A DNA stretch of 64,000 nt from Acidithiobacillus ferridurans. GTDB taxonomy: Bacteria; Pseudomonadota; Gammaproteobacteria; Acidithiobacillales; Acidithiobacillaceae. The stretch covers positions 930,001-994,000 of the forward strand of contig NZ_AP018795.1 in assembly GCF_003966655.1 (NCBI RefSeq), in the 5' to 3' direction. Under the pieces are notes generated by a model. The model searched no databases and had not been told where the DNA came from. It saw only the letters and a program-made list of their open reading frames with translations. This document shows positions 33,847 through 42,874 of the stretch, piece after piece (the first letter of the stretch is position 1; every line of letters starts with the position of its first letter). Both the position numbers and the translations under genes were made by a program.

Positions 33847-34742
33847 GTCAGCGTCTCCGTAATGCCCAGTTCCCGATGCTGGATCAGGACGCGCTGCCCT
33901 TCTCCGGCCAGCAGGCGGGCCAATGCCTCCACCATATATACGCTGCGGTGCTGTCCCCCGGTACAACCCAGAGAAACCGTCACATAGTTACGGTGCTCCT
34001 GTGCAAAAGGCGCCAGCCACGTCTGCAGGAAAGTGCGCAGGGAGACGAAGGAACGGGCCACTTCGGGAGATTTTTCCAGGAAATCCCGCACCGGTGCGTC
34101 ACGACCGGTCAGGGCACGGAGTTCGGGATCGTAATGTGGATTGGGCAGCGCGCGCAGATCAAAAACAAAATCGGAATCCAGGGGAAGGCCTTTCTTGAAG
34201 GCAAAAGACTGCAACAGCAAAACCAGCCCGCTGTAATGGCGTGACGCCAGACTCCACGCCTGCACCCGCAAACGCAACTGGTGGGTGTTGATCTGGGAGG
34301 TATCGAGGCGCTTATCCGCCACATCGGCAAGGGGTTGGACCATCTCGCGTTCACGCCGCAACACCGTGAGCAGCGATTCGCCCAAGGCTGCCGCGAGATC
34401 ATCGGTGAGAGGATGGCGACGGCGGGTTTCACTGAAACGGCGCAGCAACGTACCCTCATCCGCTTCCAGGAAAAGGATGCGCGGGCACAGAGCGTAACGC
34501 TCGCGCAGATCAGCCAATGCTTGTGGCAGAGCCGCGAGAAACTCGCGGTTACGCACGTCGATACTCACCGCTGCGAGCATGGAACTGGCATCCCGCCGCG
34601 CCAGTTGGGCTCCGAAATCCACCAGCAAGGTGGCTGGCAGATTATCGACGCAATAATAGCCCTGATCCTCCAGAGCCTGCAGAACCGTGGATTTTCCTGA
34701 GCCGGACAGGCCGCTGACGATGATAAAGTCCCGCTCCGCCAT
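33843..34742 (-). CDS. rapZ: RNase adapter protein RapZ / nucleotide-binding protein
   Basis: The 299-residue protein opens with a P-loop (IVSGLSGSGKSTVLQALED) and YYCVDNLPATLL. The C-terminal domain contains VSLGCTGGQHRSVYMVEALA. In enterobacteria RapZ binds GlcN6P and steers RNase E to the sRNA GlmZ. Two ATG codons are adjacent (34745, overlapping the hprK stop, and 34742); the second has better spacing to GGAG. Conservation of the GlmZ role in this organism is not shown. Confidence 0.92.
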   Translation of the reverse strand: MAERDFIIVSGLSGSGKSTVLQALEDQGYYCVDNLPATLLVDFGAQLARRDASSMLAAVSIDVRNREFLAALPQALADLRERYALCPRILFLEADEGTLLRRFSETRRRHPLTDDLAAALGESLLTVLRREREMVQPLADVADKRLDTSQINTHQLRLRVQAWSLASRHYSGLVLLLQSFAFKKGLPLDSDFVFDLRALPNPHYDPELRALTGRDAPVRDFLEKSPEVARSFVSLRTFLQTWLAPFAQEHRNYVTVSLGCTGGQHRSVYMVEALARLLAGEGQRVLIQHRELGITETLT

Positions 34743-35674
34743 CATCCTTCTCCGACATTCTGCAGTACCTGCGCCTCGAAGTCCGCCAGCATATCGCCGC
34801 CGGACTCCTTCACGTACTGGCTGCGTGCCGCCGCTTCGACCAGCACCGCCAGATTGCGCACCGCAGAAACCGGCAGGCACAAACGCGGCAACTGAATTCC
34901 AAGAATATCCAGGTGATCCACCTTACCCTGCAGACGATCGATGTTCGCCATTTCCGTATCGCTCATATCCCGGATTTCGACAACCAGCCGGATACGTTTG
35001 GAGCGCACAATGGCGGCGGCACCGAAGAACTCACGAATATTGACAATGCCCAAACCACGCACTTCCAGGAAATTCTGCAGCGCCGCCGGACAGTGTCCCG
35101 TCAGGATATTCGGGGCTTCTCGGATACAAAGCACGCTATCGTCGGCCACCAGGCGATGACCGCGGCTCACCAGTTCCAGCGCCAGCTCGCTCTTGCCAAT
35201 ACCCACCTCGCCCTGCAGAAGCAGTCCGACCCCGAGCACATCGACCAGCACTCCGTGCACCTGCTGGCGGGGCGCCAACTCCTGGTGCAGGTAGTGTTGC
35301 ACCCGTGCCAGCACCCCCGTGGCGGCCGCCGGCGTCGTCATCACCGCGATATGGTGGGCGTTCAGATCGCTATAAAAATGCCTATCCGGCGTCTGGCCCT
35401 CACAGATAATGAGCAGACGCAGCTTGGGGGACAAAAACTGCGCCATGGCCTGGGGATGAGCGCGCAGATAGGCCAGCTCGCAATCTCCGGCGATCTGCAC
35501 CGGGTACGGTCGGATAAAATTGAAAAACCCGACCAGTGCCGCCCCACCCGCATCGTCTTCCGCCAGCAGATCGCCGCCGAGGTGATCCTCTTCACCCGGT
35601 TGACACAGACATTGCCATTGCAGTTCGCCGCGCAGATCCTCAAAGAGCCGACGCAGGCTGATTTTTCGTTCCAT
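34742..35674 (-). CDS. hprK: HPr kinase/phosphorylase
   Basis: The 310-residue bifunctional enzyme phosphorylates HPr on serine and reverses it. The Walker A site is LLLQGEVGIGKSELALELV, followed by HRLVADDSV, and the family signature LEVRGLGIVNIREFFG appears near residue 205. The N-terminal domain (1-130) is of the HprK type. Together with Ser47 of HPr it shows that the serine-phosphorylation branch of PTS control is present. In proteobacteria this serves regulation and not classical carbon catabolite repression. Its stop overlaps the rapZ start. Confidence 0.95.
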   Translation of the reverse strand: MERKISLRRLFEDLRGELQWQCLCQPGEEDHLGGDLLAEDDAGGAALVGFFNFIRPYPVQIAGDCELAYLRAHPQAMAQFLSPKLRLLIICEGQTPDRHFYSDLNAHHIAVMTTPAAATGVLARVQHYLHQELAPRQQVHGVLVDVLGVGLLLQGEVGIGKSELALELVSRGHRLVADDSVLCIREAPNILTGHCPAALQNFLEVRGLGIVNIREFFGAAAIVRSKRIRLVVEIRDMSDTEMANIDRLQGKVDHLDILGIQLPRLCLPVSAVRNLAVLVEAAARSQYVKESGGDMLADFEAQVLQNVGEG

Positions 35675-35728
35675 ATCCCCGCCTTACCTGGCACTCACGG
35701 CTGCCCGCAGTCTGATTGGTGGTACCAA

Positions 35729-36175
35729 TTACGCAGGATTGGTCAACAAGCGAAAAAACTCTGCGGAATTCCGGGCCTTCAGCAACCCCTCGCGCACGTC
35801 GTCCACGGCGAGGCGGGCGGCCAGCGCGGAAAGTGTCTCCAGATGTGCGGTCGCGGCCGCTTTGGGCACCACCACTGCGATAAAGAGATGTACGATGACC
35901 CCGTCCGGCGCCGAGAACGGGATACCCTGCGCCGTGCGCAACGCGGCGATGGCTGTCTGCTGCACGCCCTCTAGACGTGCATGGGGCAAAGCCACGCCGT
36001 GCCCGATACCGGTTGAGCCCTGCGCCTCGCGGTTCTGCAGGGCCTCGGCAATCGTTTCGGCCGATAACCCGGTAGACCCTGCCAGGATTCCCGCCAGCAT
36101 CCGCAGCACATCACCGGCATCAGCCACGGGCGGATCCATGCAAATATTTGCCGGAGCAAGAGGCAGAGTCGTCAT
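35729..36175 (-). CDS. ptsN: Nitrogen-regulatory PTS EIIA (EIIA-Ntr)
   Basis: The 148-residue EIIA-fructose/Ntr domain protein has the phosphorylated His65 in GIGHGVALPHARL. It receives phosphate via HPr and is known in other bacteria to signal nitrogen, potassium and envelope status by binding partner proteins. It lies six bases after hpf in the usual rpoN-hpf-ptsN order. No strong ribosome site precedes the ATG, so translation may depend on hpf. Confidence 0.92.
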   Translation of the reverse strand: MTTLPLAPANICMDPPVADAGDVLRMLAGILAGSTGLSAETIAEALQNREAQGSTGIGHGVALPHARLEGVQQTAIAALRTAQGIPFSAPDGVIVHLFIAVVVPKAAATAHLETLSALAARLAVDDVREGLLKARNSAEFFRLLTNPA

Positions 36176-36181
36176 GACGGC

Positions 36182-36523
36182 TCAGTCGGCTTCAACAATG
36201 GCCGCCAAACCGGCGGGTTGGTCATTACGTCGATCCTGCAGTTTTTCCTTGTAACTGCGCACCTGCGCCTCCAGCTTGTCGGTCACCAGGTCTATGGCCG
36301 TGTACATATCGGCATCATGTACCTCCGCATGGAAGACGTGCCCCGGAGCATTGACCGTAATATCCACGACGTTGCTTAATTTTTCGTGGGGGAGATGCTT
36401 CAGCACCACCTGAGCGTCGCTGACGTGATCGAAGTAACGGCCGAGGCGCCCGATCTTTTCATCGGCATAGTTTTTGATGGAATCGGTCAAATCCAGGTGC
36501 TGCCCGGTAATGGTAATCTGCAT
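36182..36523 (-). CDS. hpf: Ribosome hibernation promoting factor (sigma54 modulation protein family), short form
   Basis: The 113-residue protein begins MQITITGQHLDLTDSIKNYA and contains YFDHVSDAQVVL and a central HAEVHDADMYTAIDLVTDKL, typical of HPF/YfiA. It binds the 30S subunit in stationary phase. It is the short type, lacking the long C-terminal dimerisation domain. AGGAGAACGCC precedes the ATG. Position between rpoN and ptsN is the standard one. Confidence 0.94.
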   Translation of the reverse strand: MQITITGQHLDLTDSIKNYADEKIGRLGRYFDHVSDAQVVLKHLPHEKLSNVVDITVNAPGHVFHAEVHDADMYTAIDLVTDKLEAQVRSYKEKLQDRRNDQPAGLAAIVEAD

Positions 36524-36626
36524 GGCGTTCTCCTATCCAGGTGATGATACGCACCCGCGTCCCACGGTGCGCCCCGGCTTCAGTGTAACGCCAACGGCGC
36601 CGGCAAAAAACCCTGGCCCCACGTCC

Positions 36627-38054
36627 TCACAAACGACGGCGCTGGCTCGCCGGAGGGACATTGGCCGCTTCGCGGTATTTGGCCACCGTTCGCCGCGCGA
36701 TCTGAATGCCCTGATCGGCCAGCACCCGGGCAATTTCCGCATCGCTGAGGGGGTGTTGTGCGTCTTCCGCCTGCGTCATCTTGATGAGCAACGCGCGAAT
36801 GGCAGTGGCCGACGCAGAGCCCCCGCTGTCGGTACCAACATGACTGGAAAAAAAATATTTGAACTCGTAGAGGCCGCGGGGTGTGATCATGTATTTCTGG
36901 TTGGTGACCCGCGACACCGTAGACTCGTGCATATCCACAGCATCGGCGATGTGACGCAGAACCATGGGCCGCATGGATTCTGGCCCGTTGGCAAAAAAAT
37001 CCTTCTGTCGTTCGACAATGGCGCGCGCCACCTTCAGGATGGTGTCTTGGCGGCTTTGCAGGCTTTTGATAAACCAGCGCGCTTCATTCAGCTGATCCTG
37101 GATGTATTTATGCGCCGCGTCTTTCCCACCCGCCATATCGGCATAGTGACGATTGATGCGTAATTTGGGCATGGCCTCGGGATTCAGATCGGTGCGCAGG
37201 CGGCTGCCGGACCAGCGCACGATCACATCGGGGATCACATACTCGGTGCTCTCGGTGCCCACATCTTCACCCGGCTTGGGGTTCAGTGCGGAAATCAGCG
37301 CCATCGCCGCGCGCAATGCCGCTTCATCCACGCCCAGCACCGCGCACAAACGCGGGTAATCATGACGGCCCAACGCTTGCAGATGGTCCTTCACAATCCG
37401 CTGGGCCAGCAACACGTGCGCGTCTTCTTTTTCCGCCATCTGCTTCAGTTGCAGCAGGAGGCACTCGCTGAGATCGCGCGCGCCGACACCCGGCGGGTCG
37501 AAGTCCTGCACACGGAGCAGCACGGCCAGCAGCGCATCCTCCTGCACATTCATATTGACGGCGAGGTCTTCCAGGCTGTCTGCCAGATAACCACGCTCAT
37601 CAATGGCGTCGATGATCAACTCCGCCATGTTGCGTTCGTCAGCAGTGAAGTGCGTCAGGTCGGCCTGCCAGCGGAGGTAATCCTGCAGGCTCTGGGTGCG
37701 GCTGTTGCGCGATTCAAAATCCGGCAGCTCCTCGTCGGAACCATTACCGGAGCCCGGGGTTCCCATGTCGAAGATGTCGTCCCACTGGCTGTCTACCGGC
37801 AACTCGTCAGGCAGGACATTCTCAGCCGCCAGATCCAACTGGCGATCTTCGGAAGGAAGTTCAACGGTCTCCGGGATCGACCCGCCACCGCCTTCGTCTC
37901 CGGTCTCTTCGTCAAGCAGCGGGTTGCTCTCCAGCATGCCTTGAACCTCTTGCTGCAGATCGACCGTAGACAACTGCAGCAGACGAATCGCCTGTTGCAG
38001 TTGCGGCGTCATGGCCAGATGCTGGCCGAGCTTGAGTTCTAAGCCTTGTTTCAT
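36627..38054 (-). CDS. rpoN: RNA polymerase sigma-54 factor
   Basis: The 475-residue protein has all three regions: the Gln/Leu-rich activator-interaction segment (LKLGQHLAMTPQLQQAIRLLQLS), an acidic linker (about 55-115) and the core-binding domain. The DNA-binding end carries the RpoN box (RRTVAKYREAANVP). It directs transcription that needs AAA+ activators. It lies between lptB and hpf as in many proteobacteria, 12 bases after the lptB stop. Confidence 0.97.
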   Translation of the reverse strand: MKQGLELKLGQHLAMTPQLQQAIRLLQLSTVDLQQEVQGMLESNPLLDEETGDEGGGGSIPETVELPSEDRQLDLAAENVLPDELPVDSQWDDIFDMGTPGSGNGSDEELPDFESRNSRTQSLQDYLRWQADLTHFTADERNMAELIIDAIDERGYLADSLEDLAVNMNVQEDALLAVLLRVQDFDPPGVGARDLSECLLLQLKQMAEKEDAHVLLAQRIVKDHLQALGRHDYPRLCAVLGVDEAALRAAMALISALNPKPGEDVGTESTEYVIPDVIVRWSGSRLRTDLNPEAMPKLRINRHYADMAGGKDAAHKYIQDQLNEARWFIKSLQSRQDTILKVARAIVERQKDFFANGPESMRPMVLRHIADAVDMHESTVSRVTNQKYMITPRGLYEFKYFFSSHVGTDSGGSASATAIRALLIKMTQAEDAQHPLSDAEIARVLADQGIQIARRTVAKYREAANVPPASQRRRL

Positions 38055-38066
38055 AATATCCCAAAA

Positions 38067-38792
38067 TCAGATTTGAAACTGATCTCCCAGGTAAACCTGC
38101 CGCACCATGGGATCATCAACGATTTCCTGCGGGCTGCCCGCCGTCAGCACTTTACCATCATGCAGTATATAGGCGCGTTCGCAAATGCCTAACGTCTCGC
38201 GCACATTATGATCGGTTATCAGAACCCCGATGCCACGCGCGCGCAGGTCCCGAATCAGGCGTTGAATTTCCAGCACGGAAATAGGATCGATACCAGCAAA
38301 TGGTTCATCGAGCAAGATAAAACGCGGGCTCATGGCCAGCGCCCGCGCAATTTCCACACGCCGCCGCTCACCACCGGAAAGGCTGTGTCCCTTCGTGTCA
38401 CGCAATGCATGAAGATGTAACTCACTGAGCAGTTGTTCCTGACGCTCCTGTCGCTCGACGGGGCTCAGGGGCAGGGTTTCCAGCACCGCAAGGACGTTAT
38501 CGGCGGCGCTCATCTGGCGGAAAACGGAGGGCTCCTGAGGGAGATAACCCAGCCCCATACGGGCGCGTTCATGCATGGGCAGCGTAGAAATATCGCGCTG
38601 CTGCAAAAAAATATGACCGCGATCGGGACGCACCAGCCCGACCATCATGTAAAAGGTCGTGGTCTTGCCTGCCCCGTTGGGGCCGAGCAGCCCCACCACT
38701 TCGCCAGTGGCCACCTGTACCGAGACATCGCGCACCACGACGCGCCGCCGGTACGACTTGAATAGCGATTGCGCCTGGAGCAGTTCGCTCAT
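38067..38792 (-). CDS. lptB: LPS export ABC transporter ATPase LptB
   Basis: The 241-residue ABC ATPase has Walker A in [18 protein letters not shown], the signature [16 protein letters not shown] and Walker B in [13 protein letters not shown]. With LptFG (not in this window) and LptC it extracts LPS from the inner membrane. Its ATG overlaps the lptA stop by four bases. The order kdsD-kdsC-lptC-lptA-lptB-rpoN is the conserved one. Confidence 0.97.
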   Translation of the reverse strand: MSELLQAQSLFKSYRRRVVVRDVSVQVATGEVVGLLGPNGAGKTTTFYMMVGLVRPDRGHIFLQQRDISTLPMHERARMGLGYLPQEPSVFRQMSAADNVLAVLETLPLSPVERQERQEQLLSELHLHALRDTKGHSLSGGERRRVEIARALAMSPRFILLDEPFAGIDPISVLEIQRLIRDLRARGIGVLITDHNVRETLGICERAYILHDGKVLTAGSPQEIVDDPMVRQVYLGDQFQI

Positions 38793-39337
38793 GGCCTCCC
38801 ACCGCCAGCGGAGCGGCCCGCCGCAGCGGGATAAAAGATCGATTGCACACGCTTACCGGGTGCCGCGGTGACGGCGGTTTGCTGAGTCTGCAGGAAATAA
38901 GTGACCTGCTGCCCACTGATCTCGTTCTTTTTCTGCCAGAGATGGGCGTTACCCTTGAGCACGATTTCGCCACTGCCAGGCTTGTAGACCAGGGTGTCGC
39001 CATAGCCGTGACGCTGTGCTGCGGACATGGTGAAGGTTACCGGGCTCCCCACCGCCGTAGCCTGCTGCACCTTGCCGGCAATCGCGTCGACGGTGAGCTT
39101 GTCGGCATGTACGACCACATCGCCCTGGGTCATGACCACGTTCCCGGTATAGACGGCCTGCTGCTGTGGTTTATTTTCTCCATGCAGCGCATCGGCACTG
39201 ATCTGAATCGGACCCTTGCCCAGTCCCTGCTCCGCAACCGGCGCGGCCAGGGCACTGGCCGAAAGGACTGCGAGCAGAAACGGCCAGCAGCGCTGGAAAG
39301 AAAGTCGCTTAAGGAATATACGCACCGCGTACCTCAT
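38789..39337 (-). CDS. lptA: Periplasmic LPS bridge protein LptA
   Basis: The 182-residue protein has a signal peptide ([13 protein letters not shown]) and an OstA-type jellyroll: [37 protein letters not shown] and a repeat with [11 protein letters not shown]. It polymerises or bridges between LptC and LptD to carry LPS across the periplasm. Its start overlaps the end of lptC by 29 bases. Length is normal. Confidence 0.93.
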   Translation of the reverse strand: MRYAVRIFLKRLSFQRCWPFLLAVLSASALAAPVAEQGLGKGPIQISADALHGENKPQQQAVYTGNVVMTQGDVVVHADKLTVDAIAGKVQQATAVGSPVTFTMSAAQRHGYGDTLVYKPGSGEIVLKGNAHLWQKKNEISGQQVTYFLQTQQTAVTAAPGKRVQSIFYPAAAGRSAGGGRP

Positions 39338-39878
39338 GCAAGATATCCACCTCTTGGGTTTTTACCGAAGCCCAGAGCCCCACCCCGGTCATCCAGTCCC
39401 GCCCCCGCTCCAGGCGGAGCGGCTCCGGCGACGTAATAATGCCTGTCTGCGGATCATAGTACACCCTTTCGGTGAGCAGTCGGGTGTCCGGTTGCAAGGT
39501 ACCGACCACATTCCCCCATAAGGTAATCCGCTGGCTGTGCCCATCGACCAGACCCTGGTCGGCACGCAGATGCGTCTGCTGTCCGGGTTTGAACCGCTCG
39601 ACGGCGACCTGGCTCAGCACGGTCTGATCGACGCCCGGCACATGATAGGCCGTCTGGGCAGTGGCCAGCAAATCCAGCTTCCCGGCCGCCGTGTACTGGC
39701 GCATCACCACGTCTTCGGCGGCCTGGTCTCCCTTATGGATTTGTCCATGCCAGTCGATCGGCGGCAGAGATATGGGATGCTGCGGCCAGGACCACCACAC
39801 CAGCGCCGTGAGAACCAGCAGCAGCAAAGAGATGCCCAGCCCCGGGGTATGGAGTCGCGACATCACCTTGCGCGGCAT
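39309..39878 (-). CDS. lptC: LPS export system protein LptC
   Basis: The 189-residue protein has one N-terminal membrane anchor (LGISLLLLVLTALVWWSW) and a periplasmic beta-jellyroll with LRADQGLVDGHSQRITLWGNV and ITSPEPLRLERG. It receives LPS from LptB2FG and hands it to LptA. It sits between kdsC and lptA as in other proteobacteria. Identity rests on fold pattern and context, since LptC is weakly conserved. Confidence 0.9.
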   Translation of the reverse strand: MPRKVMSRLHTPGLGISLLLLVLTALVWWSWPQHPISLPPIDWHGQIHKGDQAAEDVVMRQYTAAGKLDLLATAQTAYHVPGVDQTVLSQVAVERFKPGQQTHLRADQGLVDGHSQRITLWGNVVGTLQPDTRLLTERVYYDPQTGIITSPEPLRLERGRDWMTGVGLWASVKTQEVDILHEVRGAYIP

Positions 39879-39903
39879 GGCGTGGCCTCCGGCCGCCCGA
39901 TGA

Positions 39904-40458
39904 TCAAGGCTCAGCTCCGGCAGATCTGGCGAGGATGGCTGGCCAATGCCCTTGCGCCTGCAGAATCAGTTCGCAGAGTTCGCGCACCGCGCCACGTCCA
40001 CCGCGCTGTGCGCTCTGCCAGTGTACCCGGCAACCGACCTCCGGGTGTGCGTCGGCCGGGGCCGTCGCCAGGCCGACGCGGGTGAGAATGGGCAGATCGA
40101 TCAGATCGTCCCCCATATAAGCCACTACGGCATCCTCCAGGCCAAGGGCGATTTTCAGTTCGGTGTAGGCCAGGTTTTTATCCGAACAGCCCTGGTAAAT
40201 CCGCTTGATGCCCAGATCATGAGCGCGGTAGGCGGCCGTCGGAGAGTAGCGTGCCGTTATGACGGCAACCTCGATGTGCCATTCCTGCAAGAGTTTGATG
40301 CCGTAGCCATCCCGCACATGAAAGGCCTTGCTTTCCCTGCCGTCGTCGTCAAAAAACAGGCGGCCGTCCGTCAATACGCCATCCACATCGAGCATCAGCA
40401 GACGGACCTGTGCGGCGCGTTGCAACAATGCTGCATCTGGCAATATGCAGGTGTTCAC
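39904..40458 (-). CDS. kdsC: 3-deoxy-manno-octulosonate-8-phosphatase KdsC
   Basis: The 184-residue HAD-family phosphatase has the nucleophile motif LMLDVDGVLTDG, the second motif VITARYS and the third motif YMGDDLIDLPIL. It removes phosphate from Kdo-8-P in Kdo synthesis. The GTG or ATG start overlaps the kdsD stop. Besides lipid A, Kdo made here would also feed the KpsC/KpsS-like enzymes encoded at 24375-26725. Confidence 0.95.
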   Translation of the reverse strand: MNTCILPDAALLQRAAQVRLLMLDVDGVLTDGRLFFDDDGRESKAFHVRDGYGIKLLQEWHIEVAVITARYSPTAAYRAHDLGIKRIYQGCSDKNLAYTELKIALGLEDAVVAYMGDDLIDLPILTRVGLATAPADAHPEVGCRVHWQSAQRGGRGAVRELCELILQAQGHWPAILARSAGAEP

Positions 40459-41441
40459 ACGATACCTGCGCGCAGCAAATCGTGCATATTCAGGGCACCG
40501 ATCAGCCGTGCCCCACTATCAGTGACTAGCAGCGCGCCGATGCGATGATGCTCCATCAGCGCAAGGGCCTCGGCAGCAAGGGCTTCGGCGGCGATCGTGG
40601 CCGGTCGGGCATGAGCCAGCGCGGCCATGGGCTGTTCCCAAAGATTCTGACGCTGGGCAAAGGCACGACGCAAATCGCCATCGGTAAAAATTCCTACCAC
40701 TCGGTCTTCGGCATCGACCACCGCTGTCATTCCCAGCCCCTTGCTGCTGATTTCCAGGACCGCATCCTGCAACGGTGTCTCCAGCCCCACACGAGGTATT
40801 GCGTCACCTCGGTGCATAACGTCCTGAACCCGCAGCAACAGGCGTTTGCCGAGGCTGCCACCAGGGTGGGACAGGGCAAAGTCGTCCGCCGAAAAGCCGC
40901 GGGCCTGCAGGATCGCCATGGCCAGGGCATCACCCATGGCCAGGCTTGCCGTGGTCGAGGCCGTCGGTGCCAGATTGAGGGGGCAGGCCTCTCGCGCCAC
41001 ACTGCAGTTGAGATGGACAGCAGCAGTTCGCGCCAGGGTAGACTGCGGATTGCCGGTCATGGCAAGCAGCGGCACCGCAAGGCGCTTGACTACCGGCAGA
41101 ATGGCGAGGAGTTCGGCAGTCTCTCCGGAATTGGAGAGCGCGAGCAGACAATCCTGACGGGTCAGCATACCCAGATCACCATGGCTGCCTTCGGCGGGAT
41201 GCAGGAAAAGAGCGGGGCTGCCGGTACTGGCCAGGGTCGCCGCGATTTTTTTGGCGATAATCCCGGACTTGCCCATGCCACTAACGACAATGCGGCCGGA
41301 GCAGTTCAGCAGAAGTTCGCATGCCCCCACGAAATCTGCGTCGAGGCGCTCCTCCAGTGCCGCCACTGCCGCGGCTTCCAGGCGCAGCACATCGCGACCG
41401 GTCATGAGCAGACTTTCCGGTGTCACGTTCAGGGCAGGCAT
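40455..41441 (-). CDS. kdsD: D-arabinose-5-phosphate isomerase KdsD
   Basis: The 328-residue protein has an N-terminal SIS domain (about 35-190: VVSGMGKSGIIAKKIAATL, EGSHGDLGML, SNSGETAELL) and two C-terminal CBS domains (about 205-328). It converts ribulose-5-P to arabinose-5-P, the first step toward Kdo. The ATG at 41441 is chosen; an in-frame TTG two codons earlier is the alternative. It is followed by kdsC with a four-base overlap. Confidence 0.95.
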   Translation of the reverse strand: MPALNVTPESLLMTGRDVLRLEAAAVAALEERLDADFVGACELLLNCSGRIVVSGMGKSGIIAKKIAATLASTGSPALFLHPAEGSHGDLGMLTRQDCLLALSNSGETAELLAILPVVKRLAVPLLAMTGNPQSTLARTAAVHLNCSVAREACPLNLAPTASTTASLAMGDALAMAILQARGFSADDFALSHPGGSLGKRLLLRVQDVMHRGDAIPRVGLETPLQDAVLEISSKGLGMTAVVDAEDRVVGIFTDGDLRRAFAQRQNLWEQPMAALAHARPATIAAEALAAEALALMEHHRIGALLVTDSGARLIGALNMHDLLRAGIV

Positions 41442-41450
41442 GAGCAATCG

Positions 41451-41729
41451 TCAATCCACATGGGGCGGATCCTGGCTCTGGAGGGCTTCATAGACCGCAT
41501 GGCAGTGAGGATGTGCCGCCATGACCCTGTCCACGTCTGCAAAAGAGCTGCCCTGCAGCAGTTTCCAGCATTTCTGGTTTTCGGCAGCCAACGCAGCAGG
41601 ATGCCGGGCGTACCAGCCCGTACTGTCCTGGGGAGCGGCAGCGCCACCCACCTGGCCGCGCGCCCACCACAGAAGCAGGGCAAAGAGCGCAAGCGCACCG
41701 ATAACTACTAACGCGTAAACAATCTTCAT
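41451..41729 (-). CDS. Small single-pass membrane protein of unknown function
   Basis: The 92-residue protein has an N-terminal membrane helix (IVYALVVIGALALFALLLWWA) and a soluble tail with two Cys (NQKCWKLLQG, AHPHCHAVYEAL) and a WYARHPAALAAE stretch. The tail loosely recalls EexN-type small envelope proteins, but I do not recognise it with confidence. It lies ten bases before kdsD on the same strand, so it is probably part of the Kdo/LPS operon. Confidence 0.6.
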   Translation of the reverse strand: MKIVYALVVIGALALFALLLWWARGQVGGAAAPQDSTGWYARHPAALAAENQKCWKLLQGSSFADVDRVMAAHPHCHAVYEALQSQDPPHVD

Positions 41730-41760
41730 AAATATGCTGGCTAACCTGAATGAGGTTGGA

Positions 41761-42216
41761 TCACACTTCTTCCTGATACTGCTGGTTCAATAACCGCACG
41801 AGCAGCTCTTCGCGAGCCACCATGTCCGCCATTACTGCAGCGCTCAAGGCCTCCCACACCGTCCGGAAGGCGGCAATATCTGCGCCATTACTGAACTGCC
41901 CCGCGATTTCGCTGACTTTTTCCAGGGACTCCCGAGTCTGCAGGCTGGTACTCAGGGCATTCTTGATCTGTTCGCGAGGATGCGGAATCCAGCTCCGGTC
42001 ACTGCCGTACGAGCGCAGTCGTTCTCCGAATTCCAGCACTCGTTTACGCAGCTTGCCCGGCAAACCGATCTGGGTACTGCGCAGCTCCCCCCAGACCGCC
42101 AGATCCATGAGCAAACCCCACTCCCGGCGCCAGCGATGGCACAGCCCGGCATCCAGATGAACCGCAGCCTGCACTGCGTCCAGGTCAAAGTCCACTGGGG
42201 GCCTCTGCGCAATCAC
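41761..42216 (-). CDS. Hypothetical cytoplasmic protein
   Basis: The 151-residue protein is mostly helical, without signal peptide or membrane segment, and ends in acidic QYQEEV. Stretches such as WGLLMDLAVWGEL, GKLRKRVLEFGERL and AALSAAVMADMVAREELLVRLL do not match a family I know. The start is GTG at 42214-42216 inside the end of murU (32-base overlap), with GGAG very close. Its place between murU and the Kdo genes suggests an envelope link, but nothing in the protein shows it. Confidence 0.6.
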   Translation of the reverse strand: MIAQRPPVDFDLDAVQAAVHLDAGLCHRWRREWGLLMDLAVWGELRSTQIGLPGKLRKRVLEFGERLRSYGSDRSWIPHPREQIKNALSTSLQTRESLEKVSEIAGQFSNGADIAAFRTVWEALSAAVMADMVAREELLVRLLNQQYQEEV

Positions 42217-42874
42217 GCTCCGCTATCCGCAACCGCTCCGGCGTGCCGACATCCGTCCACTTGCCCTGATACAAACTCCCCTCCACCAGACCCGCTGCAA
42301 TCCACCGCCGCAGCCAAGGCGCCAGAGAGGCCGGCTGCTCGGGAAACTCCCGAAACAGCTCTGGGTCGAGACGGGCGATACCCGCGTAAGTATGACGCTC
42401 TTCGCCCGCCAAAGCCACCACGCCGGCGGACAACGCAAAATCTCCCTGCGGGTGCTGGACCGGGTTGGGCACCAGCACCAGATGCGCACGCGCGGAAGAA
42501 GGCTGACAGAGACGGGTCCAGGGAAAGTCCGTGCAAATATCACCGTTCACCAGCAAAAAAGGCGCGTCCCCCAATAAAGGCAAGGCACGGACAATGGCAC
42601 CCCCCGTGTCCAGACGGCACCCGCGCTCGTCGCTGTAATGGATCCGCAGCCCCTGCCAGTCCGCACCCAGAGCTTGCATGATGGCGTCGCCCAGATAACC
42701 GACGTTAATGATAACATCCTGAATGCCGGCCACAAGCAAGGACTCCAGGTGGCGCACGATGAGCGGTTTACCCGCAACTTCCAGCAGCGGCTTGGGGACA
42801 TGATCGGTGAGAGGCCGGAGCCGCTCACCCCGACCCGCGGCCAGTATCATCGCACTGGTGACGGGGGCTGCCAT
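42185..42874 (-). CDS. murU: N-acetylmuramate-1-phosphate uridylyltransferase (MurU-like)
   Basis: The 229-residue nucleotidyltransferase has the pyrophosphorylase signature MILAAGRGERLRPLTDHVPKPLLEVAGKPLI, FLLVNGDICTDFPW, and the closing YQGKWTDVGTPERL. It overlaps an AmgK-like kinase gene by 28 bases, the pair that recycles MurNAc into UDP-MurNAc outside the normal de novo route. A generic hexose-1-P nucleotidyltransferase is the alternative. The ATG at 42874 lies 11 bases after AGGAG. Confidence 0.85.
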   Translation of the reverse strand: MAAPVTSAMILAAGRGERLRPLTDHVPKPLLEVAGKPLIVRHLESLLVAGIQDVIINVGYLGDAIMQALGADWQGLRIHYSDERGCRLDTGGAIVRALPLLGDAPFLLVNGDICTDFPWTRLCQPSSARAHLVLVPNPVQHPQGDFALSAGVVALAGEERHTYAGIARLDPELFREFPEQPASLAPWLRRWIAAGLVEGSLYQGKWTDVGTPERLRIAERDCAEAPSGL

